Assembly: GCF_021347895.1 (NCBI RefSeq)
Contig: NC_067132.1
Coordinates: 5,088,268-5,152,267 of the forward strand
Origin: Acanthochromis polyacanthus
Taxonomy: Eukaryota > Chordata > Actinopteri > Pomacentridae
Direction: 5' to 3'
DNA: 64,000 bases
A program made the translations under genes and the position numbers. The notes beneath the pieces were generated by a model. That model was not told where the DNA came from, did not search any database, and saw nothing but the letters and a program-made list of their open reading frames with translations. Below are positions 34,401 to 45,289 of the stretch, piece by piece. Positions within the stretch are counted from its first letter, which is position 1. Each line of letters opens with the position of its first letter.

Positions 34401-36232
34401 ACACAGACAACACTGTAACACACACAGAGACAACACTGTAACACACACAGAGACAACACTATCACACACACAGAGACAACACTATCACACACACAGAGAC
34501 AACACTCTAACACGCACAGAGACAACACTCTAACACACACACAGAGACAACACTATCACACACACAGACAACACTAACACGCACAGAGACAACACTGTAA
34601 CACACACAGAGACAACACTGTAACACACACAGAGACAGCACTATCACACACACAGAGAGACAACACTGTAACACACACAGAGACAACACTGTAACACACA
34701 CAGAGACAACACTATCACACACACAGAGACAACACTCTAACACGCACAGAGACAACACTCTAACACACACACAGAGACAACACTCTAACACACACACAGA
34801 CAACACTGTAACACACACAGAGACAGCACTATCACACACACAGAGAGACAACACTGTAACACACACAGAGACAACACTATCACACACAGAGAGACAACAC
34901 TCTAACACACACAGAGACAACACTCTAACACACACACAGACAACACTGTAACACACACAGAGACAACACTGTAACACACACAGAGACAACACTATCACAC
35001 ACACAGAGAGACAACACTCTAACACACACACAGACAACACTATCACACACACAGACAGACAACACTATCACACACGGAGAGACAACACTGTAACACACAC
35101 AGAGACAACACTGTAACACACACAGAGACAACACTCTAACACACACACAGACAACACTATCACACACACAGACAGACAACACTATCACACACAGAGAGAG
35201 CCAACACTGGAACACACACAGAGACAACACTATCACACACACACAGAGACAACACTAACACACACAGAGACAACACTATCACACACACAGAGACAACACT
35301 GTAACACACACAGAGAGACAACACTGTAACACACACAGAGACAACACTGTAACACACACAGAGACAACACTGTAACACACACAGAGACAACACTAACACA
35401 CACACACAGAGACAACACTGTAACACACACAGAGACAACACTAACACACACAGAGACAACACTGTAACACACACAGAGAGACAACACTGTAACACACACA
35501 GAGACAACACTATCACACACACAGAGAGACAACACTGTAACACACACAGAGACAACACTCTAACACACACAGAGACAACACTATCACACACACAGAGACA
35601 ACACTATCACACACACACAGAGAAAACTCTCTAACACGAACAGAGAGACAACACTAACACACACAGAGAGACAACACTGTAACACACTGAGACAACACTG
35701 TAACACACACAGAGACAACACTATCACACACAGAGACAACACTGTAACACACACAGAGAGACAACACTGTAACACACACAGAGACAACACTATCACACAC
35801 ACAGAGAGACAACACTGTAACACACACAGAGACAACACTCTAACACACACAGAGACAACACTATCACACACACAGAGACAACACTATCACACACACAGAG
35901 ACAACACTGTAACACACACAGAGAGACAACACTGTAACACACACAGAGACAACACTGTAACACACACAGAGACAACACTAACACACACACACAGAGACAA
36001 CACTGTAACACACACAGAGACAACACTAACACACACACAGAGACAACACTATCACACACACACAGAGAAAACTCTCTAACACGAACAGAGAGACAACACT
36101 AACACACACAGAGAGACAACACTGTAACACACTGAGACAACACTGTAACACACACAGAGACAACACTATCACACACACAGAGAGACAACACTATCACACA
36201 CACAGAGAGACAACACTGTAACACACACACAC
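31441..36232. repeat. 4.8-kb minisatellite, 21-23-bp unit
   Basis: A tandem array of AACACTGTAACACACACAGAGAC and shorter forms (21 bp without one CA, 25 bp with extra AG). Recurrent variants replace CTGTAAC with CTATCAC or CTCTAAC. Larger blocks are duplicated: the rare AACACTAAGACACACAG recurs 646 bp apart (near 33745 and 34391), and AGAAAACTCTCTAACACGAAC recurs 445 bp apart (35621 and 36066). Long cysteine- and valine-rich minus-strand frames are translations of the repeat. A short CA run closes the array near 36215-36232. Confidence 0.95.
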
Positions 36233-36239
36233 ACACAGC

Positions 36240-37500
36240 CACACGTTACGTCAGGTCAAAAAGACATGATGCAACACTAGAAATATTTGGAGGTAGAACT
36301 AAAAAGTTGGGGTTTGAAATTATGATTGTTAATAATTTCCCCGTTTGCCTTTGTGTTTTTCTTCCAAATAGGTTGGTTTACAGCCTGTCTGACTGTGTGT
36401 AAGATTGTGCTTCTTTTTTCAAAGTCCAGCACTTTGTTGCTTTGGGTCCAACTAAAGCTATGAAAATGAAACCAAGTGGAATAAAAATCAAACGTTCTCT
36501 TTTGAAGAACTCACAGTTTCATTTTAGATTAAGCTGCTGCAGCCAAAAGTGTTTGAGTCAGTCTGAAGTCTTTCATTTCTATTCCACACCAGCGCTTGTT
36601 TTCCTTTAATGATGAGTAACTGAAGGTGATAGTTCAGTCGACCACGTCACCGCGGCTAAGAGCTCCACTCAGACTCACAGCGTGTGAGTGCAGGCAGAGT
36701 ACATGTGTGTGGGGGCATGAATGTAATATTTACATGAGGCTGTCTTGCCAGATGTGTGGAATCTGAGCTGGTGATGTCAGTATTTGCCCAGGGGCTTCCA
36801 GTCCCTCTTCAGACATCCACCCCCCTGACTGAGGCTGTGGGGAGCTCTGCCACTCGCTGGCCCAATTCTGTCTCTCCATCTTCCTTTTCTCCTCTCGCCT
36901 GCCAGAATCTGCGATGCACGAATGAATATGCATCACTCCCATAGACACATGTGGAACGCACACGCATGCACAGAGAGATGTGGAGACATGAAATACACGG
37001 AAAAAATGTTTAAACCTCTGTTTGTAAATGTTGCAAATGTGGAGAAATCCCTTTAGGCAGAGTTTGGATTGACAAGGCAAAAGAGAAGGGATTTTTAAAA
37101 AAAGCAATAAAACAGTCAGCTCAATACACCAACAAGCACTACAATTCAATAACAAACAGAGTTACTAAATAAAGGCTGATGGCAGTTAAAGCATGTCAGT
37201 TTAGGAATATAACGCCTGTGACGTTTTCCCATCGCTGAGACCTAACTGTGCCAAATAAATGCATGAATACATGTTGAGGAGGAAAGAGCCAATATCTTAA
37301 AATGGAATAGAGATTTTATTTAAACTTTTTACTGAACTGTGATAGCTTTTGTTTTTATCAGTTCAGTTCACATACACAGTATCAACAGATAGACAAGTAC
37401 AACACAGAAAAAGTCACAGCCAGCAGTGGCAAATTTGTCAATAAAATATTCATATCAACCAGGAACACTAGCAGCATGCTTGGGAAGCGCTAATTCACTA
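36240..37500. other. no gene recognised
   Basis: Unique-looking sequence without a supported exon. The stretch around 36725-36960 is GC-richer than its surroundings and lacks repeat signatures, so it might be regulatory, but nothing in the sequence proves this. Confidence 0.4.
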
Positions 37501-37503
37501 AAC

Positions 37504-38436
37504 CAGGGGTCTCAAAACATGCGGCTCACGGGCCAAAATTGGCCTCCAGAGGGTCCAATCCGGTCCCTGGGACGACTTTGCAAAGAGTGAAAATTCCAGA
37601 GAAGTCATCAACTGCAGATTTTAAATTTGTAAAACTATAAATTTAAAATCATTTCTACACCATGACAAGTTGATTGATCACAAAGACAAAATACTATATT
37701 GCTTACTTTTGACATTTTGTGTCTCATTCTTTTAATATTTGTTTTTGTTGTTTTTTGTCTGATTTTTTCATTTCTTTCTCATTTTTGTTGTTTTGTGTTT
37801 CCTTTTTGTCTCGCTTGTGTCATATGTCCATTTTTTTGTCATTTTCTAACTTTTTTGTCAGAGTTTTTTGTCTCTTTTTTTGTCCTGTCTCATGTCGTTT
37901 GTCTCGTTTTTGCCATTTTGCTTCTCGTTTCTGGCATTTCTTGTTTTCTTTTTGTCTCACTTGTATTTTTGTCTCATTTTTGTCCTTTTGTCTTTTGCTT
38001 TATTCCTTGTTTTGTGTATTGTTTTTGTCATTTTATGTTTTTATGTCTTTCCTGTTTTGTTTGTCTATTTTTGTCGTTTTGTTTCTTGTTTTTGTCATTT
38101 TTTTTGTCTCATTTGTGTCATTTATGTAATTTTTTGTCTCATTTGTGTCCATTTTTGTCCCTTTCTAACTTGTTTGTGTAATTTTTTGTCTCTTTTTGTT
38201 TTATTTTGTGTCGTTTGTCTCATTTTTGTCATTTTGCATCTCGTTTTTGAAATGTTTTGTTATATTTTTGTTGTTTTTTGTCTGACTTTTGTTGTATTGA
38301 TCATAAAGTAAAATTCCAGAAACACTGGAGCTGTTGTTATTGGTTATAATGCATTTATTTTTTAACTGGTCCGGCCCACTGGAGATCAAAGTGGGCTGAA
38401 TGTGGAACCTGAACTAAAACAAGTTTGACTGTCCTG
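37504..38436. mobile_element. hAT-type element with expanded T-rich interior, family 1
   Basis: The left end reads CAGGGGTCTCAAAAC and the right end, inward, CAGGACAGTCAAAC. Flanking 8-mers CACTAAAC and TTCTATAC match at 5 of 8 positions, a possible decayed TSD. TTGATCATAAAGTAAAAT and GGGCTGAATGTGGAACCTG are shared with 26792-27357. The difference is the central T-rich block, hundreds of bases longer here. Non-coding. Confidence 0.7.
37705..38300. repeat. degenerate TTTTGTC-rich tandem block
   Basis: About 600 bp built from loosely repeated TTTTTGTCATTTTGTGTCTC-like units of about 20 bp, diverged from each other. It sits inside the hAT-type element. Phenylalanine- and leucine-rich plus-strand frames here are compositional. 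The sister element at 26792 has only a short version near 26925-27010. Confidence 0.8.
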
Positions 38437-38610
38437 TTCTATACTGTAGTCAAAAAGTCCATTCCCCTCAGATGGAGAACATTCCCAGGCAGATGTACTG
38501 CGTGCATGTAAACAGCTTATTCCCTCAGTGTTTTCAAAACTGTGTTTGTTGGATCTTGCATGTTGAGCTCTAATTTAGCAGAAGTCATATTCAGAAAATA
38601 CTATTATTAC

Positions 38611-38974
38611 TACACTGCTGTTTCAAAGTCTGGGGTCATCCAGAAAATTCCATGTTTTCCATATAAACTCCCACTTCTATCCATGTGCTAACATAAGTGC
38701 ACAAGGGTTTTCTAACCATCAATGAGCCTTTCAGCACCATTAGCTAACACAATGTAGCATTAGAACACAGGAGTGATGGTTGCTGGAAATGTTCCTCTGT
38801 ACCCCTATGGAGATATTCCAATAAAAATCAGCTGTTTACAGATAGAACAGTCATTTACCACATTAACTATGTCTCCACTGGATTTACCATTCATTTAATG
38901 TTGTCTTCTTTAATAAAAGACTTTTCTTTCAACAGTTAGGACATTTCTAAGTGACCCTTTTGAATGGTAGTGTA
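38611..38974. mobile_element. Tc1/mariner-type MITE
   Basis: A 360-bp element (38613-38972) with TA on both sides. The left end reads CACTGCTGTTTCAAAGTCTG and GGGTCATCC. The right end, inward, reads CACTACCATTCAAAAGGGTC. Both are versions of the familiar fish terminus CACTACCGTTCAAAAG. No transposase is present. Confidence 0.78.
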
Positions 38975-39336
38975 TTTTTTTTCTGGTAATCCAGCGACTC
39001 TGCTCCGGAACTTTATTACAAACTAAACACACCGGTATGCTGTGGCTTCCAGCAGCTCGTACACCATCAGTCAGGGTAAAACGCTGCCGTCCTCTCCTGT
39101 TAGTGAACACTTTCAAATTCAGTGGACACTTAGTGAACCTGTTGAAGACTGATAACACCAGTTTGTCATATCTTCAGGCCTGAGTCCTGGCCTGCAGGTA
39201 ACCTACTAAAAGTTGCATATTGGACAAAACAAAAAAAACCCAAAAATACATGGCCATGGGTGAAAATGATGTAAATAACAACGTGTGGTGGAGGTTTTAG
39301 CAGGAAAAATGTCAGTACTTTTAACATTGGTTGTTG

Positions 39337-39657
39337 CTAGAGGTACGGACCCGTACCCATAGCCTGTGGCCTACGGATACGGATACGGCACTTTCCATTT
39401 GCCAATCAGATACGCGAGATCTGGTCACGTGACTCCCGGTAGAAGCTTGAGGTAAGGACCCGTAGCATCGGTACTACAGGTACGGACCCTAAACCTGACC
39501 CTAACACTAACCCTAACCTTTGCTTACCTTTCAACAGTTTGCAGTGGTTAGCAGCTTCTTGACTCGCGAGACTCACGTACGGGTCCGTATCTGTCTGGCA
39601 AATGGAAAGTGCCGTATCCGTAGCCCACAGGCTACGGGTACGGGTCTGTATCTGTAG
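39337..39657. mobile_element. foldback element with 60-bp arms and telomere-like core
   Basis: Arms of about 60 bp (39337-39403 and about 39594-39657) are inverted copies: GACCCGTACCC, TAGCCTGTGG, CTACGGATACGG, CACTTTCCATTTGCCA. The left arm has one extra ATACGG unit. The centre contains a second partial copy of the arm start (AAGGACCCGTAGCATCGG and TACGGACCC) and CCCTAA-type telomere-like repeats at about 39486-39520. A foldback or MITE-like element. TSD and superfamily are unresolved. Confidence 0.75.
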
Positions 39658-39664
39658 ACACTAC

Positions 39665-40034
39665 CTTTATCATTGATTAGGTTCATTTTCTATTTTCTTA
39701 TCAATATTGATAAGTTTGTGTTTTTGTGAATGCCAGTGACACAGCCCTTCTCATTCCAGGTCACATCCAAATGTTTGAATTCATATTAATATATTTGGAC
39801 TAACATCTGTCTGTCACACAAAGTGCATTGTTGTAACAAATGCGTGTGGATTTTTTTTACATTATCTGAAATTTTCTTTTCCATCACTGAGATTCTTTTC
39901 ATTCAGGGAGTCCTTAATGTCTCATAAACTGACCTTAAATTCAATGTACAGGTAAAGAAAACCTGGAGAAATGTAGCCAATGTTAGCTACTTCTTAAACT
40001 GAATCTCCAGTTGCCCTGGTTTGCACTGTGGCCT
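39665..40034. other. no gene recognised
   Basis: No supported feature. Confidence 0.45.
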
Positions 40035-40035
40035 T

Positions 40036-40090
40036 ATCCACTGATCAGCCACTACATTCTGACCACTGACAGGTAAAATGACTCAACTCA
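40036..40090 (+). mobile_element. Tc1-like terminal repeat fragment
   Basis: ACTGATCAGCCACTACATTC and GACCACTGACAGGTAAAATGA match the terminal repeat of a common fish Tc1-like family also seen at 41696 and 45290. Only the terminus remains. Confidence 0.6.
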
Positions 40091-41690
40091 GAAGCCAGTG
40101 TGAGGGAGCTACATTGCTTTTATTTTAGTAAATTTTAGGCATTTGCCATTTGTTTTGCATTAAGCTGTCCAAACCAGAATAAATGAATAACCTCTGTGCT
40201 GCATTTGAGTTTGATTGCTGGACTGAAATGGGTCAGGTTGGGTCTCATTGGATAATCGTATTTAACAGGTTGATTCTGTTACTGAGCTTTTTGGGTGAAG
40301 GCAGACGCAGGTTTGGAAATATGGATCCATGCCAGACATAACAGTCCTGTAGTGTGTCTGGCTTTGTGCTGTGCTCCACTCACATCAGAGGCTGGAAATT
40401 TCAGATTGATCCTCCACAAAACATACAAAGTGAAGAGTCACAGACAGTGACAGTAAGTAAGGTGGGCAGGATATGGATAGAAAGATTACTGGACATGTCA
40501 GCAGAGCTTAATATGATGCATCAATGAACCAGAGGACTGTCATACACAATGACCCACCAGGCATCACTAACGTGGCATGTTTCAGCCATGTTTGACAGAC
40601 ACAAAGCTGACTTTCAGGGCCATCTTTCTACCTCCTAACTTTTCAAGCAGGAGGTAAAAATTTGAAGCTGTCTGGAGTGCAGCATTAGAAAACAAAGCTC
40701 TAAGTTTTTGAAGTACGCTATTGAGGAAGAATTGTCACAGATTCCTTTTGATTAATAGAATGTAACTGTAGCACACTAGTTCTTGTTTTATAGACTTTGC
40801 ACATGATATCCACTTTTCTCTTAATTCCCTCATGAGCATGTAAAAATGGTCATATAATGAGACAATGATGGTGTAGTAATTAGGGCTTTAGATACCTCTA
40901 TGCAGGCTTGGAGACAACAAATTGTTCTAACAAACCTCTCCAGTAGGTGAAGTTCTAATTAAAAATGTTGCTGAGTTGCATTCCATTGAAATTCCAGTGT
41001 TGTTGTTTTTTGTCCTGCAGGACCAAAGAAGCTTTTTTTTTCATGTGTTTTCTAACAATCACAGAAGTAGGATGCAGGTGAAAAGTTAAAAAAAAACAAG
41101 ACATTGTCATTTAAAACTGGTAATTGCCATGGTATAGTTAGCCTACCAGTTTACTTATAAAATATGATGGACATCTGTCCACTAGCTGTCAAAGTGTAGA
41201 TAGACAGATGGACCATAATCATCCTCCATATGTCCCAAAATGATGAGACAAAGAGCAAAGGGGTGCACAGAACGCAATGGTGAAGTCATGCAGACACACA
41301 GACAAGTGAAGGGAGAAAATCTGAATGCCTGCAATCAATCTTGCCCTTTACAGAGGAAAAAAGCTTTGAGGAAAGTGTGTCAGCTCCAGTAACAGGGGTA
41401 GTGCTGTGTCCATACATCAGAGGCAGCTGTCAGCCGCTGTGTCAGTCAGCGGCACTGTTAAGAATGATCCATCCATATGCAACCGTTCTTTGCCAGTGGT
41501 TGACGTGTCAGTCGAGCTGAGTGCTTTGTCAATGCTGCCATTATGATGAAAGGCCCGAAATAAACCCAAGTGTCATGCTGTTAACATATTAAGGAGAAAA
41601 GAAGCACATGGAGTTGTACAGTCAACATCTGGTGATAGAAATGCCCCTCATGACTGTCACTGCTATTGTCTTTTAGACTAAGGGGTGAAA
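40091..41690. other. no gene recognised
   Basis: No exon or repeat could be supported. The part around 41390-41600 is free of repeat signatures and could be checked for conservation. Confidence 0.4.
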
Positions 41691-41695
41691 TACAT

Positions 41696-42130
41696 GATCA
41701 GGTATAACATTTGACCACCTGTCTAATACTATGTTGGTCTCCTTTATGCTGCTAAAACTCCTCTGACCCAGTGGTTCATGGACTCAGGACCTCTATGGAT
41801 GTCCTGTGGGTTCTGTGGGTCCTGTGGTTTTCAGGGTGGGACCTGCCTAGATCAGGCTGATCCTGGACCATCCCACAGAAGCTCAGTAAGATGTGGATCT
41901 GAGGAGTGTGGAACCCAGGTGAACATTTAGCTCTGTAGTGTTCCCCGGGTCACTCCTGAGCAGTTTTTGTGGTGTGTCTGGGTGAAATGTCCTGCTGAGG
42001 GTGGAAACTGGCATCAAGGACTGCTGCTGATACGGGGGGTGGGGGGTTGCTTGACCTGCAGTGTTTAGGTGGTGATACATGTCAAACATCCACATGATTA
42101 TCAGCACTCATGGACAGGATTATTCTGGAC
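41696..42130 (-). pseudogene. Tc1-like transposon 3' part, decayed
   Basis: The left edge TGATCAGGTATAACATTTGA and CCACCTGTCTAATA is the terminal repeat. Reading leftward on the minus strand, the text then corresponds to the C-terminal part of a Tc1 transposase, with a degraded counterpart of the block around SPDLNPIEHLW near 41880-41905. Stops interrupt all frames. The upstream half is missing. Confidence 0.6.
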
Positions 42131-42139
42131 TCATCACAT

Positions 42140-42540
42140 GCCCTGTTTCCAGAGTATGTTCTGTTGAATTCAGATAGAAGGTACAGAGTCCTGCTGTGTA
42201 GTCTCAACCATTTCAAACATTATTTTATCCCCCTCTCAATCAAGTTACAGTAGGTGCAGCTACCAGAAGGAGGTAGCCAAATGTTGTTCATAGGGATATA
42301 TGTGTGGAGCTGTGTGTGTATTTTATTTCATTTTTTAATATTATTTTAACTTCTTGTATGTCACATATTTTATGTGTGTTTAGTAGCATGTGTTCTGTAT
42401 TATGTGTTGCAGTGCAGCTTGCTTTTGCCTTTGATAAGACAAATTTCTCCCACAAGAGACAATAAAGTGAACTTTGAGGACATGACACGAGAATAAATTA
42501 GAAACTGGAAACCACAGATACCTAAACAGGACTGAGCCCC
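42140..42540. other. no gene recognised
   Basis: AT-rich, no supported feature. Confidence 0.4.
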
Positions 42541-42611
42541 CTATAGAGCTCCGGACGTCACGTGACTCCGTTTGTTTACGCCGCCATGTTGGCAGGAAAC
42601 TCCGCTTCAAA

Positions 42612-43408
42612 ATGAATGGCGCTGGTAGAAAATTTACGCCGTCTGAGTTTACTTTTCATTTTAAATCAGACGATATTATAAAATATACAAACAAACTGGA
42701 CAAACTAAACATTATCCGATCCATATCATGCCCCCGGTATCTTATTTAAGAATCTTGAGACGGTCGGAGCGGACCTTTTACCGGACCTGCGGTACCCTGA
42801 CATCTACAATTACCTGATAAATTTTCCTTCATCCTACTCCGGTGAATCTCTTAACCCTTTAAGCTGCAGTCAATTCCAGCCATTTTCAGTACAAAAAAAT
42901 CGCTAATATTCTATTTGTAAATAAAAATATGACGAGAAATACAGGGAATATTGGACGCATGGCGAGGTGCATTTCCTCGAAAACGACGTATTCGTGGATA
43001 ATATGCCGACTTCAAGACATGTTTTGGAAAAAATATTTTACTGGCTTGTGTCGTCTGGATGTAAAAGGTTGGATTATGGCCGTTTTTTGTGGAATATTTT
43101 CATCTGTGTGTAATAATGAACCCGGAAATGTGAGTCGCGCTGTGTACGTTGAAGCCGTGTATAGAGAACAGATGGATGGATATTCGTTTTTGTCGGACAA
43201 ATGTGTTTATATTACCCGCTGTGGTAATCACATCTGAAAGTGGTTTATGCCGGCGGATTCATGAGAATCTAAGCTTTCCATCGGCGTATAGTGTTTGTAT
43301 AATCGCGTTTCAGACATTTAGCAAATTGCTTATGCAGATCTCAAAGTGTACCGCGGGCGGGACACTGAAGCGCAACTGAAGCGGAACAGCGTATAAAAGC
43401 CTTGAGGG
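42612..43408 (+). pseudogene. YqaJ-type first exon, frameshifted and interrupted
   Basis: From ATG 42612 the frame reads MNGAGRKFTPSEFTFHF. After a frame change near 42718 it continues DPYHAPGILFKNLETVG, LPDLRYPDIYNYLINF and SSYSGESL, which I recognise as the N-terminal region of fish YqaJ/SWIM transposon proteins. At 42854 it is cut by the MITE-like segment. Beyond it (43390-43408) the next expected residues YKSLE resume, followed by a donor-like GGG|GTAAGA at 43409. The frame change, the insertion and the missing SWIM and nuclease exons make it dead. Confidence 0.72.
42855..43385. repeat. MITE-like segment, copy 2, uninterrupted
   Basis: About 530 bp matching copy 1 at 20306-21937 but without the nested element, so it gives the empty site for that insertion near 43000-43006. 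It lies between the codons for GESL and YKSLE of the YqaJ exon, showing that it inserted into coding sequence. The left junction carries TTAA (42851-42854), but no matching copy is seen on the right, so the duplication rule is unresolved. Confidence 0.7.
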
Positions 43409-43459
43409 GTAAGAGAAATTACACGATCAGATATAAAGCTTAGGAAACGGATTCTGTAC

Positions 43460-43664
43460 CTGATACAAAGTGGTCGCTACATAAGCGGAATCCGTTGCCT
43501 GTGGGTTCCCACCGCTCCGTTTTCTTCTGCTCGCTTCTTGCGCGTTTTATGGCAGTGATCCACCTCTGTCGTCTTTCAGGATCTTTGGGAATCCGATAAA
43601 ATGCTCTCCCCTTTGCTCGTCCTCGGCTGTTCTGGCATCCCGGGGCGCAACAACTGTCCACCAT
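43460..43664 (-). pseudogene. complete THAP-domain exon of ISL2EU-like element 2
   Basis: From ATG (complement of 43662-43664) the frame encodes a whole C2CH THAP domain in 69 codons: CAPGC with ligands at residues 6 and 10, AFYRIPKD at about 21-28, RQRWITAI with the conserved Trp at 35, and LCSDHF with ligands C62 and H65. It ends at a donor-like CAG|GTACAG. There is no stop within the exon, so it is the best preserved transposon exon in the window. The catalytic exons that should follow are missing. Confidence 0.8.
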
Positions 43665-43819
43665 ATGGTGGAACTCTCTGATGTCGACGCTGAAGAACGT
43701 TTAGGAGTTAGCTGGCAGTAGTTTAAACAGCGCGCCTTCCTGCCAATATGGCGGTGTTTTGATTTCGACTGTTGCATGCCGGGATTGTGTGACGTCATCT
43801 CCCGGAGCTCTATAGGGCA

Positions 43820-44350
43820 GGAGGATAAACTAACACCAAGGTCTAGTCAAGAAACAGAATCAAGGAAAACTAACCCTAATAAAGTACCACCTAGCCAGGA
43901 AAGTGACAACTGGTGCAAGTAACCATAGAGTACACAGAAACCGCTAAAACGGCTGCACTACATTCTACAACTACACAACAAACAAGAGGTTGAGTTTGGG
44001 AAAGGGCGAGGAACTAAACCGACTATATGAGAGCAGGGAGCAGGAAGGACGTGGCCGGCTGAGGTGGCAGACAGAGCTGTCAGGTGCTGAAGGTGGTGGA
44101 GGTTTCCGGCCTTTGTAGAAGGGTCCAGACTGATGAGGCGGCTGTGTGGTGGGATCCAGGTGAGGGGGTCGGAGGATTCCAGATAGACGAGGGAGAGTAC
44201 AGATGAATCCAGGTGGATGAACGAACAGGCAGGGAGTTCAGGACTGGACAGAAAGAGACACTGAATTAATACAAGGTTTGTAACAAGGGTGCGAGACTGA
44301 GCAGGAATCAGAACAGACGGAGACACTCTGACAGTCTGGCGTTGAATCGT
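43820..44350 (-). mobile_element. possible LTR-like repeat
   Basis: A purine-rich plus strand with phrases also present at 13275-13830, such as GGATCCAGG, GGAGGATTCCAG, GAATCCAGGTGGATG, and GAATTAATACA near the same relative place. It starts directly after ISL2EU-like element 2. No TSD, primer-binding site or coding domain was found. Weak call. Confidence 0.28.
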
Positions 44351-45289
44351 GGTCTGCACGATCATAACCACATCGCCGACTGTATCCACACCAGATGCCT
44401 TCTCTGGTGCTGTGTCTTCATTTGCCGTGTACCTGACCTCTTTCCCTCCATGGACCTGAGCATCCTGCGAGAGAACAAACTTCCTGATGACTTGTCTGTA
44501 GCCTGCATGTACAGAGACCAGGTGTAGTGCAGAGACTGTGGATCCAGACTCTTTTCAAAGAACCTTTTCTTCCCTCTTTTATGGAGGGAGAAGGTAACTG
44601 CCGTGATCACTCCCACCTGCTCGTGCAGCTCCTCAGCTGATTCGGATTCACCACATCTGCGTGCATTCCACTCCCCACGCTCACACCCACCAGAGAGAAG
44701 GAAAACGAGCCTGATGCTACCTGGCCTCAGAGACCTGGTGGGGTGTCCTGTGCTGTCAGGAATGTTAACGGGAACCTTTGGGTTCTGTGGGTTGCAGGAT
44801 GGGGTCTCCATAGAGACTTCAAAGTTGTGTCACGTACAGCTCCAATGTCTGTGTGGGCACAAGAAAGACTTAGTGTACACTACATGATCTGTATTTCCTT
44901 TGGTAACATAGACATAGCGTTGTGTATTTTACGGCAGCTTTCAGCTTGGCACAATATATTGCTGATTTTATCGCTATAGTACAGTCTTTGTTGTTTTTGG
45001 ACTCAACTTACATGAAAAAAGAGGAAAAAAGGAAATTAAGGAAGGAAAAAATATCACTCATAATTCTGATATGTGTATTTTCAAATGTTATAAAATATTC
45101 TTACCGTTATTATCAAAGGTCTTTCAGAGACCTGCATGAAGGCAAAATCATGTTAAAAATGGTGTGAAATTAAACTCTGATGAGACAGACAGAAGCTGTG
45201 GTCTTTAACCTGTAGATCCAGGCTGGCCTTTTGCCTGTGCAAGAGAATTCAAATCCCTACCATGTTAAGCCCAGTAAATGGATTTTGTG
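44351..45289. other. no gene recognised
   Basis: A 150-codon minus-strand frame (44362-44811) and overlapping plus-strand frames lack any recognisable domain. No splice or start evidence favours one of them. Confidence 0.4.

Larger units (their letters stand above)
42543..43813. mobile_element. ISL2EU-like DNA transposon 2
   Basis: The element spans 42545-43811 (1267 bp) with inverted termini AGAGCTCCGG and AT on both sides (42543-42544 and 43812-43813). The palindromic flanks extend the apparent inverted repeat to CCCTATAGAGCTCCGG. A YqaJ-type first exon points right from the left end and a THAP-type first exon points left from the right end, the same convergent arrangement as in element 1. 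A MITE-like segment (42855-43385) sits inside the YqaJ exon. Internally deleted and non-autonomous. Confidence 0.75.

Noticed and set aside
31341..36059. Many Cys/Val/Leu-rich minus-strand open frames
   Set aside because: They are translations of the 21-23-bp array with frequent frame changes between unit lengths. No coding signature.
37699..38311. Phe/Leu-rich plus-strand frames like membrane proteins
   Set aside because: They come from the T-rich degenerate tandem block inside a hAT-type element, and all three frames give similar hydrophobic text.
39486..39520. Interstitial telomere
   Set aside because: Only a few imperfect CCCTAA units inside a foldback element, so an internal motif and not a fusion point.
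44362..44811. 150-codon minus-strand frame
   Set aside because: No domain, no splice or start support, and overlapping frames on the plus strand are almost as long. Left unannotated.
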